Shown: piece after piece, positions 25,448 through 34,347 of the stretch
Position numbering within the stretch: the first letter of the stretch is position 1
How the letters are laid out: the number at the start of each line of letters is the position of its first letter
Assembly (NCBI GenBank): GCA_002307215.1
Contig: DBTU01000054.1
Location: 3,054-48,123 of the forward strand
DNA length: 45,070 bases
Direction: 5' to 3'
From: Lachnoclostridium sp. UBA1308
GTDB taxonomy: Bacteria > Bacillota > Clostridia > Lachnospirales > Lachnospiraceae
The notes under the pieces: generated by a model
Told to the model about the DNA's origin: nothing
Seen by the model: only the letters and a program-made list of their open reading frames with translations
Database searches by the model: none
Translations under genes and position numbers: made by a program

Positions 25448-27723
25448 TACTCTGCCAGATAGGTATTTACCTTTGACATAATCTCCGAGGTAACCTGATC
25501 AATATCCGAACCTCCTGAAAGGAACGATACTGCGCTCTGGATAATCATGTCATATAGAATTTGATTGATTTCTATCGGCTGATTTACCTTTTCAATTGCT
25601 TCAAGATAAACATCCCTATCTTCTTTACTCGGCCAAGTAGCTGTCACCATATCCCCATCTTCGTTACTGAGGGCCAGCATCAAATCCGGATTCTCCTCCT
25701 CAAACCATTTCTTCATCGAAGCTGCATTGACGGGAAACCCATCATACAGATTTGTATCTTGAACCTCTGTGGTAAATAAGAAGCTAATGAATTCCTTCGC
25801 TATATCAGTTTCTTTACTTGCTCTATTCAAAGCAACCAATCCTTTTGGAATAAAGCTCTGCCCGATTGTGTTGAATTCAAGCTTATTATCCTTCCTTAGT
25901 TGATTCGAAATCATAGTATCAATAACATTATTCAACTGTGATGTTCCCGTTTCATACTTTCCGACAGAATAAATACTATTTTGAAACAAATCATCACTGC
26001 TAAATATTATACCGCCAGCACTATTACTACTTTGCATTCCTGAAGCTTGATTTAAGACCTCAACCGCCTTACAATCCTCTGAGATTACCTTCATATCTTC
26101 CAGAAACTCTTTCAACCTCTCCTGCTCTAGCTTTCCATCCACACATATTTCATTAAAATGCAACGCCAGATAGTCCTTAAGCAAGTCCGCATATGTAGTT
26201 ATACCGGTATAAGGCATATCTGTCTTCTTAATATGGGCCACCAAATCCGCCAGATTATTTGATGAATCTAAAGCTTCTTGATTACCAAGTATGATTGGAA
26301 CACCAAATCGGATGGGTATTCTGTAGGTCTTCCCGTCCTTATCATAGCTGGCGCTAATATTCTTAAGCAGATCCCCTGCTTTGTCCATTTTTCCCACAAT
26401 ATCCGATATATCAGCCAGCACTCCTTTTTCAATATAGGAATCTATCGGAAGCCCATCCAGTAACAATATATCCGCTCCTTTACCGGACAATAGTTCCGTA
26501 TTTAGCGCTCTTATATAATCCGATACATTTCCTTCCTCCTCGCCCATAGCGACAACATAGTTAATTCTTACATTTGCATTTTGAGCCTGGAAAAGTGAGA
26601 TTGCCTGTCGGATTGTCTTGTTCTCCTTAAGCGAATAAACTGTTAATTCTTTTTCAGGAACAGAAGGTACCTTATTATCAAATACATAATGCTTTATCTG
26701 ATAGCCCGCCTTATAATCTGAGTAAATTGCATAATATTCTTCCTGCTGTTCTCCCTCTGTTACAAATAAATCAGTGAGATAAAGAGAAGGCATACTCATT
26801 GAATTCAGCGCCCCATCCACCGTAGTCTCCCACAGAGTACCGTTCGAAACGATACGATGGATGCCGGCAGAGTCGCCCATGAAAAGCGTACCGTCTTCTT
26901 TGAGCGTATAAGCTTTTGTTGTACTCTTACCCTCATACACCAAGGTACGATCAATATTCTTTGTTTCTGTGTTATATGTAATTATCTTGCCGTCTTTGTT
27001 CGATACTATGATTCCATTATCGTCAGCTAAAAAATTTTGATTGTCTCCAATATCAATGGAGTCGATTTTCTCACCTACCGGCGATAAGAGGATTAATTTG
27101 TCCTGCGTCCATGTATCATTGATGGCAATATCCCCACTCTTTAATACACTAAATCTTTGAATCATCGGATAATAATCAGTTCCATTTACCGTCTTCACTA
27201 CTTTATTTAAGTAGGACAAATCCAATATCTCGGCCTCATTTCCATCATTGGAGGCTTTTATAATAGTTGACACATAGCCATCTGTATAATTTTGAAAACA
27301 AGCATAATAATTTCCATCCTCACCCAAACACAGGTCAGTCAATTGTAATTGTAATTTTTTAAGCGCCTCACCGTTTAACCAGCCCGGTTCACTCTGCTTC
27401 CATGAGTTATCTTCCTGTTGCGTATAGCAGTAGAACATGCCCTTCGACGCATCCTGGGTATATACTTCAAACTGTTTTTGCGCATTTTGTATAATTTTCA
27501 TTAATTGCTCATTTCCCGCCAGCTTTGGTAGTTCAACATCTTTCTCCATATACCTACCCATTTTTTCATCTGCATTATTATCTTTGTTGCTCTCATCATT
27601 GCTGACGCCTGCGTCTTTTCCAGTGTTTGTCCCTGCGTTTACTTCTTTCTTATCTTTTGTGCACCCTGATAAGCTGATAATAAACACCAGAACCAGAAGT
27701 ATAGATACAAATCTTTTTCCCAT
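25447..27723 (-). CDS. Lipoprotein joining a propeller-like region to a solute-binding domain
   Basis: A 758-residue lipoprotein. The ATG at 27723 is chosen because GGAGG stands 8 nt upstream; signal peptide and lipobox follow (LSGC, Cys21). Residues of about 60-360 show repeated strand-turn units (GEDGNYYACFQNY, SGDIAINDTWTQDKL, EDGTLFMGDSAGIHRI) suggestive of a beta-propeller. From about 370 to 745 the sequence is a type 1 extracellular solute-binding domain (GKGADILLLDGLPID, AKEFISFLFTTEVQD). This domain would deliver a ligand to the MalF/MalG pair. The extra half could bind a polymer or sense the ligand. The fusion is unusual. Confidence 0.75.
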   Translation of the reverse strand: MGKRFVSILLVLVFIISLSGCTKDKKEVNAGTNTGKDAGVSNDESNKDNNADEKMGRYMEKDVELPKLAGNEQLMKIIQNAQKQFEVYTQDASKGMFYCYTQQEDNSWKQSEPGWLNGEALKKLQLQLTDLCLGEDGNYYACFQNYTDGYVSTIIKASNDGNEAEILDLSYLNKVVKTVNGTDYYPMIQRFSVLKSGDIAINDTWTQDKLILLSPVGEKIDSIDIGDNQNFLADDNGIIVSNKDGKIITYNTETKNIDRTLVYEGKSTTKAYTLKEDGTLFMGDSAGIHRIVSNGTLWETTVDGALNSMSMPSLYLTDLFVTEGEQQEEYYAIYSDYKAGYQIKHYVFDNKVPSVPEKELTVYSLKENKTIRQAISLFQAQNANVRINYVVAMGEEEGNVSDYIRALNTELLSGKGADILLLDGLPIDSYIEKGVLADISDIVGKMDKAGDLLKNISASYDKDGKTYRIPIRFGVPIILGNQEALDSSNNLADLVAHIKKTDMPYTGITTYADLLKDYLALHFNEICVDGKLEQERLKEFLEDMKVISEDCKAVEVLNQASGMQSSNSAGGIIFSSDDLFQNSIYSVGKYETGTSQLNNVIDTMISNQLRKDNKLEFNTIGQSFIPKGLVALNRASKETDIAKEFISFLFTTEVQDTNLYDGFPVNAASMKKWFEEENPDLMLALSNEDGDMVTATWPSKEDRDVYLEAIEKVNQPIEINQILYDMIIQSAVSFLSGGSDIDQVTSEIMSKVNTYLAE

Positions 27724-27777
27724 TTCATGATCCTCCAACTTGTTTTCATATTTCATATATTAATAATAACAAGCAAT

Positions 27778-27795
27778 TCTCTAAACAATCTCTAA
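27778..27795 (-). promoter_or_regulatory. Direct repeat upstream of the lipoprotein gene
   Basis: TTAGAGA occurs twice with 11-bp spacing on the minus strand (27795-27789 and 27784-27778), upstream of the binding-protein gene. OmpR-family regulators bind direct repeats with this spacing, and such a regulator is encoded just upstream. Confidence 0.45.
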
Positions 27796-27797
27796 GA

Positions 27798-27846
27798 TAA
27801 AAAAAGATCATACACTAAGCATCAAAAGTTGCTGCGGGCATGACCT
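27798..27846 (-). terminator. Terminator of the two-component genes
   Basis: On the minus strand AGGTCATGC...GTATGATCT forms a stem with two G-U pairs, followed by TTTTTTTA. It separates the kinase gene from the lipoprotein gene. Confidence 0.65.
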
Positions 27847-27918
27847 GATTTATAATAGCCGGTTGAATTAATCTACTTTTATTATTGTTGTTAATGAAAG
27901 AACCTGTTATTTGGGAGC

Positions 27919-27945
27919 AAAGAGCAAGCATGTTAAGTTAGTATG
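27919..27945 (+). repeat. Leader repeat, inverted third copy
   Basis: On the plus strand this matches 23 of 27 positions of the leader that precedes the MalF-type gene, including GCATGTTAAG and TAGTATG. It is opposite in orientation to the genes around it and no gene starts from it. Confidence 0.6.
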
Positions 27946-27957
27946 TTTATTTATTGT

Positions 27958-29250
27958 TTATTTATGTATGGGAAGGTTGAAGGCGAAGGTCGCGCCACCC
28001 CCCAAGGTATCCTTGCAGGATATGCTGCCATCATGAAGTTCAACTAATTCCTTCGCGATACTGAGTCCTAATCCGTAATGATTCTTATCCTTTCTGGATT
28101 TATCCTCCCGATAGAATCTCTCAAATACTTCTTTCTTCTTGAACTGTTCGATACCCACTCCGTGATCTTCTACTTCTATCCATAAATTATTTTTCTTAAC
28201 AAAGGCACGAATCATAATCATATCCTCCTCTTTCGAGTAGGATACAGCATTATCCAGTAATACCGCAAGCACTTGCTTGATACGAAGGGCATCTCCTTCC
28301 ACTATGGGAAGCATCTTTTCCTGAAGCTCTAATTTCAGCTGCTTCTTGCGTTCCTTGCAAAAGGGCACAAAGGTATCATAGGTATCAATTAATAGAATAT
28401 CCATATCTATCAGTTCCTTCTTCACCCTCCACTGTTTCGCATCGACATTTGCCAGCAAAAGCATGTCTTCAATCAAATCTGATAACCGCTTACATTCCTT
28501 GTCTGTGATTTTTGCAAAGTATTCGGCTTTCTCCGGTTCTAGTAAAATTGCAGAGGAACTTGCGCGGATCACTGCAAGAGGTGATTTTAACTCGTGGGAG
28601 GCAGCCGCAATAAACTCTGTTTGGCGCTTTCTGCTTTCTTCTACCGGTATTAATGATTTTCCAACCATATATCTGCTGACAAGAAATAGCATTGCTATTC
28701 CCGCAAACTCAAGAAAGGCTATAAATAATTTCTGCTTCACAGCTGCAGCCGTTTTATCTGATAAATACTGAAGTATTACAACACTTCTATACCCGGGTTT
28801 CGTTGGTATGATTATCACCTCACCTAAATACCTGTCCTTATTCCTCCCACCAACGGAATATATCTCACTTTTTACTTCACTCATGGAAATAGGACGAAGA
28901 TTCGTATCAATGTTATCCTCAATTGCTAATTCCTTAGTTTTATTGATCAACGTCTGCCGGTCCGTAGGTGTTTGCCAGGCACCGTGGAATAAGAACGGGA
29001 TCCCATTCTCTTCAATTTGAATAATTAAATGGTTTTTTAACTCCAGCTCTGATAGCCACAGATTACTTATCTCACTGTCCATCTCAACCTTTTGACTAAT
29101 TGTTATGTAGTTATTCCAAAATGTATCTCTTTGACTACTTTCCAGTTGCTTCTGTGTCATAATCAGAACAAGAACGAGAACCGTGGTTAATATAAAACCG
29201 GTGGAGAAGGTATATAATAAAATTAATCTATTTCTTATGGACTTCAACAT
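27958..29250 (-). CDS. Sensor histidine kinase
   Basis: A 430-residue membrane kinase. TM1 (about 8-30) and TM2 (about 172-193) enclose an extracytoplasmic sensor region of about 140 residues with no recognised domain. The HisKA motif SHELKSP holds the phosphorylated histidine; N-box LDNAVSYS, G1 DHGVGIE and G2 GLGLSIAKELVELHDG follow. HAMP is absent. The ATG at 29250 follows AGTAAGGTTG and overlaps the regulator gene by 23 nt. It most likely controls the binding-protein/permease cluster downstream. Confidence 0.9.
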   Translation of the reverse strand: MLKSIRNRLILLYTFSTGFILTTVLVLVLIMTQKQLESSQRDTFWNNYITISQKVEMDSEISNLWLSELELKNHLIIQIEENGIPFLFHGAWQTPTDRQTLINKTKELAIEDNIDTNLRPISMSEVKSEIYSVGGRNKDRYLGEVIIIPTKPGYRSVVILQYLSDKTAAAVKQKLFIAFLEFAGIAMLFLVSRYMVGKSLIPVEESRKRQTEFIAAASHELKSPLAVIRASSSAILLEPEKAEYFAKITDKECKRLSDLIEDMLLLANVDAKQWRVKKELIDMDILLIDTYDTFVPFCKERKKQLKLELQEKMLPIVEGDALRIKQVLAVLLDNAVSYSKEEDMIMIRAFVKKNNLWIEVEDHGVGIEQFKKKEVFERFYREDKSRKDKNHYGLGLSIAKELVELHDGSISCKDTLGGGATFAFNLPIHK

Positions 29251-29926
29251 CAACCTTACTCTCCAATCTGTATCCAATCCCATGTATTGTTTTTATGTTC
29301 GCTTGTGTTTCCAGTGCTTTCAACCTTCTTCTGACAAAAAAAATATAATTATCAAGATTGCCGTCTTCAACAAAATTGTCCATTCCCCATACGCGACCCA
29401 GTATCTGTTCCCTGGTCAGTATTTGTTCTTTATTCATAATAAAGTATTCAAGCATAGCACCTTCTCTTTTTGAAAGGGATACACTTTTGCTGCCACAGGT
29501 TGCCGTAAGGGTATTGATATTAAATTCCATGTCAGCATATCCAAGAAGCCCAACATCTTCTATTTTTCTTGGTCTTCGAAGAAGTGCTCTTATTCTGGCC
29601 AATAACTCATCTACCACAAACGGTTTCACCAGATAATCGTCAGCACCCCCATCTAGGCCGTCAATTCTATCGTTTATTCCATTCATGGCTGTAACCATAA
29701 TAACCGGTGTTGCATTTCCCTGTCTTCGTATTCTCTGCAATAGAGTTAACCCATCTATCCCCGGAAGCATTCTATCCAAAATAACCGCATCATGCGTATG
29801 ATTCGATATGTAATAATCTGCATCATCCCCACTATGACAGATATCCAACTCATATCCGGCTTTATTCAAATGCAGTGCTACTACTTCACATAATTCTTCA
29901 TCATCTTCAATCAATAATAATCTCAT
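29228..29926 (-). CDS. OmpR/PhoB-family response regulator
   Basis: A 232-residue regulator. The receiver domain carries the acidic pair in LIEDDEE, the phospho-acceptor aspartate in VILDRMLPG and the lysine in YLVKPF. The winged-helix domain ends KTIHGIGYRLE. The ATG at 29926 is preferred; a GTG two codons upstream is also in frame. First gene of the two-component pair. Confidence 0.93.
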   Translation of the reverse strand: MRLLLIEDDEELCEVVALHLNKAGYELDICHSGDDADYYISNHTHDAVILDRMLPGIDGLTLLQRIRRQGNATPVIMVTAMNGINDRIDGLDGGADDYLVKPFVVDELLARIRALLRRPRKIEDVGLLGYADMEFNINTLTATCGSKSVSLSKREGAMLEYFIMNKEQILTREQILGRVWGMDNFVEDGNLDNYIFFVRRRLKALETQANIKTIHGIGYRLESKVDVEVHKK

Positions 29927-29994
29927 AGACACCTCATATGTAATATAGCTATCGTTAATAATGTTACTCTAGCAGTTTCAAGGTTTATTTGAAT

Positions 29995-30633
29995 TCATTG
30001 TTTCGTATCTGTTTCAAAAAGAACATCCTCAATGGGCATAAAGTAACCTTTACTTTCTTCTTGCATACGTGTTGTAAAATCTCGAACATAAAGTCGTTTT
30101 TGGACATATATTTTTTTACTACATTCAAAATGTAACAGACTTTTTTCTTCTTGAAATTGTTCATTGTAATTATTAAGCATTAATTCAGCGGTTTCTTCCA
30201 TAGACAAATTTTCTTTTAAAGCATAATGAAATGTACACCAAATTTCAAATACCCCAAAGTGGACTAATAAGTCAGCATCTTGTAATATTTTTGCATCAAT
30301 GGATAAATCACTACTCGAGCGACTATCATGCAAGGCAATCAATCGATAAATAATTGATAATTCATCATTTGTGCATAACCCTTCCAGCAATTCTTTAACT
30401 TTATTAGCCCCAAGTAATTCATGGTTGTCACTCCCATTACATATATCATGAAACCATGCTGCTACAATTAATGTATTAATATCTTCCTTATATCCAATTA
30501 TTTCACATAAATGTTTGATTGTTTCGCAAACCCTTTGCCCATGGTAAAACTTATTTCCACGTTCTTTAAATGGATGACTTGATTTATACTTCATCTCAGA
30601 AATAGCGATATCCATAATAGCATTTAAATTCAT
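29995..30633 (-). CDS. HD-domain phosphohydrolase-like protein
   Basis: A 212-residue cytoplasmic protein. The HD metal site is visible as YHGQRV, then AAWFHDICN, then ALHDS and a later LQDADLL, the usual H...HD...D set. Proteins like this cleave nucleotides or phosphodiesters; the substrate cannot be told here. The ribosome site is AAAGGATG. It is a single gene between the regulator and tRNA-Cys. Confidence 0.78.
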   Translation of the reverse strand: MNLNAIMDIAISEMKYKSSHPFKERGNKFYHGQRVCETIKHLCEIIGYKEDINTLIVAAWFHDICNGSDNHELLGANKVKELLEGLCTNDELSIIYRLIALHDSRSSSDLSIDAKILQDADLLVHFGVFEIWCTFHYALKENLSMEETAELMLNNYNEQFQEEKSLLHFECSKKIYVQKRLYVRDFTTRMQEESKGYFMPIEDVLFETDTKQ

Positions 30634-30734
30634 AGTGATACATCCTTTGCAAAATTCTTCAAATCCTATTTATAAATTCCAATATAATACTATCACATTA
30701 AACAAAATAATTAAACTTTAGTAGTAATAAATGC

Positions 30735-30774
30735 AAAAAAGTTCCAATGCCTTTATTATAAGCATTAGAACTTT
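30735..30774 (-). terminator. Terminator of tRNA-Cys
   Basis: AAAGTTCCAATGC (30738-30750) pairs with GCATTAGAACTTT (30762-30774) with one G-U pair on the minus strand, followed by TTTTTTGC. Confidence 0.8.
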
Positions 30775-30783
30775 CTCTAAGAG

Positions 30784-30854
30784 AGGCGACAATGAGATTT
30801 GGACTCATGATCAGGGTGTTGCAGACCCATGCCTTACCACTTGGCTATGTCGCC
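30784..30854 (-). tRNA. tRNA-Cys (anticodon GCA)
   Basis: The minus strand begins GGCGACATAGCCAAGTGGTA and holds the anticodon loop TCTGCAAC, T-arm loop GTCCAAAT and acceptor TGTCGCC with discriminator T. CCA is not encoded. The 71-nt length and T discriminator are right for cysteine tRNA. Confidence 0.95.
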
Positions 30855-31024
30855 GTATCAATTTCATTCGGTATTTTAGTATTATAGCAATGACGCTATG
30901 ATACGTCAATAGAAAAACAACGTAATTTTAACGATAAAAATATAAACCTCAACAGCGGTAGACGTTATTCCATATTTAGTGATATGATACCATATAATAT
31001 ATTATGAAAAACAGTACACTTTCT

Positions 31025-31041
31025 ATTTACAAAATGTAAAT
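31025..31041. promoter_or_regulatory. Palindrome upstream of the Nramp gene
   Basis: ATTTACA-AAA-TGTAAAT is a perfect 7-bp inverted repeat, followed 6 nt later by a half-like ACTTACATTTGTA. A metal-responsive repressor such as MntR or a Fur-family protein is the obvious candidate; neither is encoded here. The remaining 30855-31161 holds no gene. Confidence 0.45.
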
Positions 31042-31128
31042 CATAACTTACATTTGTATTATGTCATTCTTGATATGTATTTATCAATCGATTATAAAGT
31101 TATCACATGCATTGAACAGAAAGGATAA

Positions 31129-31151
31129 GTTAAGAGATTATTAATCTTAAC
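31129..31151 (+). promoter_or_regulatory. Hairpin between ribosome site and Nramp start
   Basis: GTTAAGA (31129-31135) pairs with TCTTAAC (31145-31151). The only ribosome site, AGAAAGGA, lies at about 31118-31125, far from the ATG at 31162. If the hairpin forms, the two come within normal spacing. Confidence 0.45.
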
Positions 31152-31161
31152 CAACTATTAT

Positions 31162-32403
31162 ATGAAGCACTTATTAGGAGAAAATCATAACCCGCGATTG
31201 GATTTTCTAAAATTCATCGGTCCCGGCTTATTAGTAACCGTTGGCTTTATTGATCCGGGAAATTGGGCCGCCAATGTGGCCGCAGGTTCCGATTATGGCT
31301 ACAGTCTTTTATGGATGGTGACTCTCGCCACTATCATGCTAATCGTACTTCAACATAATGCAGCACATCTGGGTATTGTAACCGGCAATTGTTTATCGGA
31401 AGCGGCAGCTGTTCACTTAAAACCCTGGGCCAGTAAATCCGTATTATTTACCGCCATTCTGGCTGCTGTATCCACCGCCCTGGCAGAACTTCTCGGTGGA
31501 GCCATTGCTCTAAATATGCTGTTTAAAATACCTTTGAAGCTCGGCACACTAATTGTATTTGCCTTTGTAATGATTATGTTATTCTCTAATTCCTATAAAA
31601 AACTCGAGAAATTGATTATAGGCTTTGTCTCGCTGATCGGAATATCATTTCTTATTGAGCTTTGTATGGTACATGTGGAATGGGTAAAGGCCGTGCCAAG
31701 CTGGGTCACACCTGCTTTTCCTGCCGGGTCGATACCTGTCATCATGAGTGTACTCGGTGCGGTTGTAATGCCTCACAATCTATTTCTTCACTCTGAAGTA
31801 ATTCAAAGCAGACAGTGGAATCTGCAAAATGATGAGGTAATAAAAAAGCAATTAAAATATGAATTCTTTGATACCTTGTTCTCTATGATAATCGGTTGGG
31901 CAATCAACAGTGCAATGATTCTAGTTGCGGCTGCAACTTTCTTTACCTACGGGCTGCATGTCACGGAGTTAAATCAAGCACAAGAAATGCTTAGACCTAT
32001 GTTAGGAAATGCCTCCTCCATTGTATTTGCCCTAGCCTTATTATTCTCCGGTTTATCCTCTTCTCTCACTGCCGGAATGGCAGGCGGAAGTATCTTTGCA
32101 GGAATTTTTAAGGAGCCCTACGACATTAAGGATAGCCACACAAAGATAGGTGTGTGTATTACTCTAATTCTTTCAACGATTATCATCTTCTTTATCAAAA
32201 GTCCGTTTCAGGGACTTATATATTCGCAAATGTTTTTAAGCGTCCAATTACCAATCTCTATCTTTTTGCAGATATACCTCACATCTTCAGAGAAAGTTAT
32301 GGGGAAATATAAGAATTCCATCCGTGGCAATATTACACTGTGGGTAATCGGGCTGATCGTAACCGGGTTAAATATCGCGCTACTTCTCAGCTATATAATG
32401 TAA
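31162..32403 (+). CDS. Nramp-family divalent metal transporter
   Basis: A 413-residue membrane transporter with about eleven helices. The family metal-binding motifs are present: DPGN in the first helix (FIDPGNWAAN) and MPH in the sixth (VVMPHNLFLHS). Nramp proteins of bacteria import Mn2+ or Fe2+ with protons; MntH is the usual name, but substrate preference is not shown. In-frame stop TAA at 31126-31128 rules out a longer reading. The start is poorly placed for a ribosome site unless the leader folds. Single gene. Confidence 0.9.
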   Translation: MKHLLGENHNPRLDFLKFIGPGLLVTVGFIDPGNWAANVAAGSDYGYSLLWMVTLATIMLIVLQHNAAHLGIVTGNCLSEAAAVHLKPWASKSVLFTAILAAVSTALAELLGGAIALNMLFKIPLKLGTLIVFAFVMIMLFSNSYKKLEKLIIGFVSLIGISFLIELCMVHVEWVKAVPSWVTPAFPAGSIPVIMSVLGAVVMPHNLFLHSEVIQSRQWNLQNDEVIKKQLKYEFFDTLFSMIIGWAINSAMILVAAATFFTYGLHVTELNQAQEMLRPMLGNASSIVFALALLFSGLSSSLTAGMAGGSIFAGIFKEPYDIKDSHTKIGVCITLILSTIIIFFIKSPFQGLIYSQMFLSVQLPISIFLQIYLTSSEKVMGKYKNSIRGNITLWVIGLIVTGLNIALLLSYIM

Positions 32404-32411
32404 TCAGAAAA

Positions 32412-32459
32412 CAAATGGTATGTACTCGCTCGTGACATCACGCAGAGACATACCATTTG
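32412..32459. terminator. Bidirectional terminator
   Basis: CAAATGGTATGT (32412-32423) pairs perfectly with ACATACCATTTG (32448-32459) between the convergent Nramp and chemoreceptor genes. Confidence 0.7.
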
Positions 32460-32482
32460 CTAAATCAACCTATTGTTTATGA

Positions 32483-34315
32483 TTAGTATTTTCCAAAATC
32501 ATTATTTGATAATACTATTTTTATGTTTTTGTCTGCACTATCCTTTTCTGATTTTTCGCTTACCTGATTTGTCATCATCTTCCCGTATTTCTTCTCAAGC
32601 ATATTCATAACTTCCGGATTCATATCGTCAAATTTATCATACATAGAATTGCTTTTTCTTAATTTAAATTTACTTACTGAGTTCTTCAGGAACTCGGCCT
32701 GACCGGAAAGCTCTTCACTTGCAGCAGCACTTTCTTCAGAAGTAGCAGAGTTCGTCTGAACCACTTGTGATACCTGCATAATTCCTTGATTAATCTGCTC
32801 AATGCCTATCGCTTGTTCATTTGATGCATTTGCTATATCATTAACCAATACGGCGGCTTTCGTTATATCCTCAACAATCCTATTTAAGGCTTCCGCCGTC
32901 TCATTTGCAAATTTAGTACCAACCTCTACCTTGTGTATTGAACCCTCTATCATATCGGTTGTTTCCTTTGCCGCATTTGCAGATCTTGCCGCAAGATTTC
33001 TCACCTCTTCAGCTACCACTGCAAAGCCCTTGCCGTGCTGGCCGGCTCGTGCAGCCTCAACCGCTGCATTAAGTGCCAATATATTCGTCTGAAACGCGAT
33101 TTCATCAATAACCTTTATTATTTTTGAAATATTTGCCGATGAAATATTGATTTCTTCCATTGCTTTTTGCATTTCCTTCATCTGCGAATTACCGTTCAGT
33201 GCGTTATTTTTGGCAATTTCTGCAAGTTCATTTGCCTTATTTGCATTGCCTGTATTTATTTTAGTTTGGGCCGATATCTGCTCCAGAGAAGCTGTCAGCT
33301 CTTCGACTGAGCTTGCTTGTTCGGTTGCTCCTTGTGAGAGAGCAATACTGGCCGCGGACATCTGCTTCGCACCGGAAGCAACCTGATCGGAGGCGGAAGC
33401 AATATTAGACAGAACTTCATTGTTGTTATTTACCATCTCTTTTAACTTTTTACCAAGTAAATCACTTTCAGAATTTACCGTGACATCTATGGTAAGATCA
33501 CCGGCGGCAATTCCTTCTGCAGTTATAGCCTGTGCGCGTATGTTGGCAATCATACGCCGGAAGGCATCCGCAAGACGCCCGGTTTCATCCTTTGAATTCA
33601 CCTCTACTATGGCATTTACATCACCAATTGCCAATCTATCTGCCGCTGTTACCATAATATTAATTGGTTTACTAATCATTCTTGATATTATAATACCCAA
33701 AATCACTGCGAGGAATACCCCTGCTCCAATAATGACAATCATCATAATAATTGATGTATTTGCCAACTTATCATTATTACCGGACTTATCGGCTGCTGCC
33801 TTCGAATTATACTCAAAGAGACTATCAAAGGAAGCTTGTAAAACATCTGCAGTTTCCTGTGCATCCCCTAAAATTAAGCTCTTAACCTCGCTATCATTAC
33901 CCGAATCTATGGCCGCTAAGACGGCTTCAAGTGCTACATTGAAATTTTTATCATCTTCCACCAACACATCATAAAGCTTTTGATCTTCTTCTGTAGTAAT
34001 CGTCTTTTTGTAATCCTTAATTGACACATCTATCTTATCCGAATAAGTTTGTAATTTTGTCATGTATGTATCAACATTATCCGCGTCAATTATTATTTTC
34101 AAGAGATTTACTCGTATTCTTTGAAAAGATACATTTGCGTCTGCAATAATTCGGATGCCCTGGGTATTGCTTTCATATAACTGAGTATCTGCTTTATTAA
34201 TAGACACAATATTGACTAATCCAACAGCACCCACGATACAGGCAATCATTGCAACCAGAATAAATGCCAGTATTAATTTCGCGGCAATTTTTAAATCTAC
34301 GAATTTCCTAAACAT
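32483..34315 (-). CDS. Methyl-accepting chemotaxis protein, four-helix-bundle type
   Basis: A 610-residue chemoreceptor. TM1 (about 12-35) precedes an all-helical ligand domain of the 4HB_MCP type (DTQLYESNTQGIRIIADANV, FQRIRVNLLKII). TM2 lies at about 188-212, followed by HAMP (MISKPINIMVTAADRLAIGD). The signalling tip reads ALNAAVEAARAGQHGKGFAV. The C-terminal tail extends about 45 residues without a CheR pentapeptide. It is the last gene of the cheA-cheW-mcp unit, 32 nt after cheW. Confidence 0.95.
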   Translation of the reverse strand: MFRKFVDLKIAAKLILAFILVAMIACIVGAVGLVNIVSINKADTQLYESNTQGIRIIADANVSFQRIRVNLLKIIIDADNVDTYMTKLQTYSDKIDVSIKDYKKTITTEEDQKLYDVLVEDDKNFNVALEAVLAAIDSGNDSEVKSLILGDAQETADVLQASFDSLFEYNSKAAADKSGNNDKLANTSIIMMIVIIGAGVFLAVILGIIISRMISKPINIMVTAADRLAIGDVNAIVEVNSKDETGRLADAFRRMIANIRAQAITAEGIAAGDLTIDVTVNSESDLLGKKLKEMVNNNNEVLSNIASASDQVASGAKQMSAASIALSQGATEQASSVEELTASLEQISAQTKINTGNANKANELAEIAKNNALNGNSQMKEMQKAMEEINISSANISKIIKVIDEIAFQTNILALNAAVEAARAGQHGKGFAVVAEEVRNLAARSANAAKETTDMIEGSIHKVEVGTKFANETAEALNRIVEDITKAAVLVNDIANASNEQAIGIEQINQGIMQVSQVVQTNSATSEESAAASEELSGQAEFLKNSVSKFKLRKSNSMYDKFDDMNPEVMNMLEKKYGKMMTNQVSEKSEKDSADKNIKIVLSNNDFGKY

Positions 34316-34347
34316 ATTTTTTCCTCCTTTGAATAGTATATTACATG

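Noticed and set aside
33420..33974. Long plus-strand open frame of 184 codons inside the chemoreceptor gene
   Set aside because: It is antisense to the conserved receptor helices, has no ribosome site, and its Ala/Ser/Ile-rich composition reflects the reverse of receptor codons.
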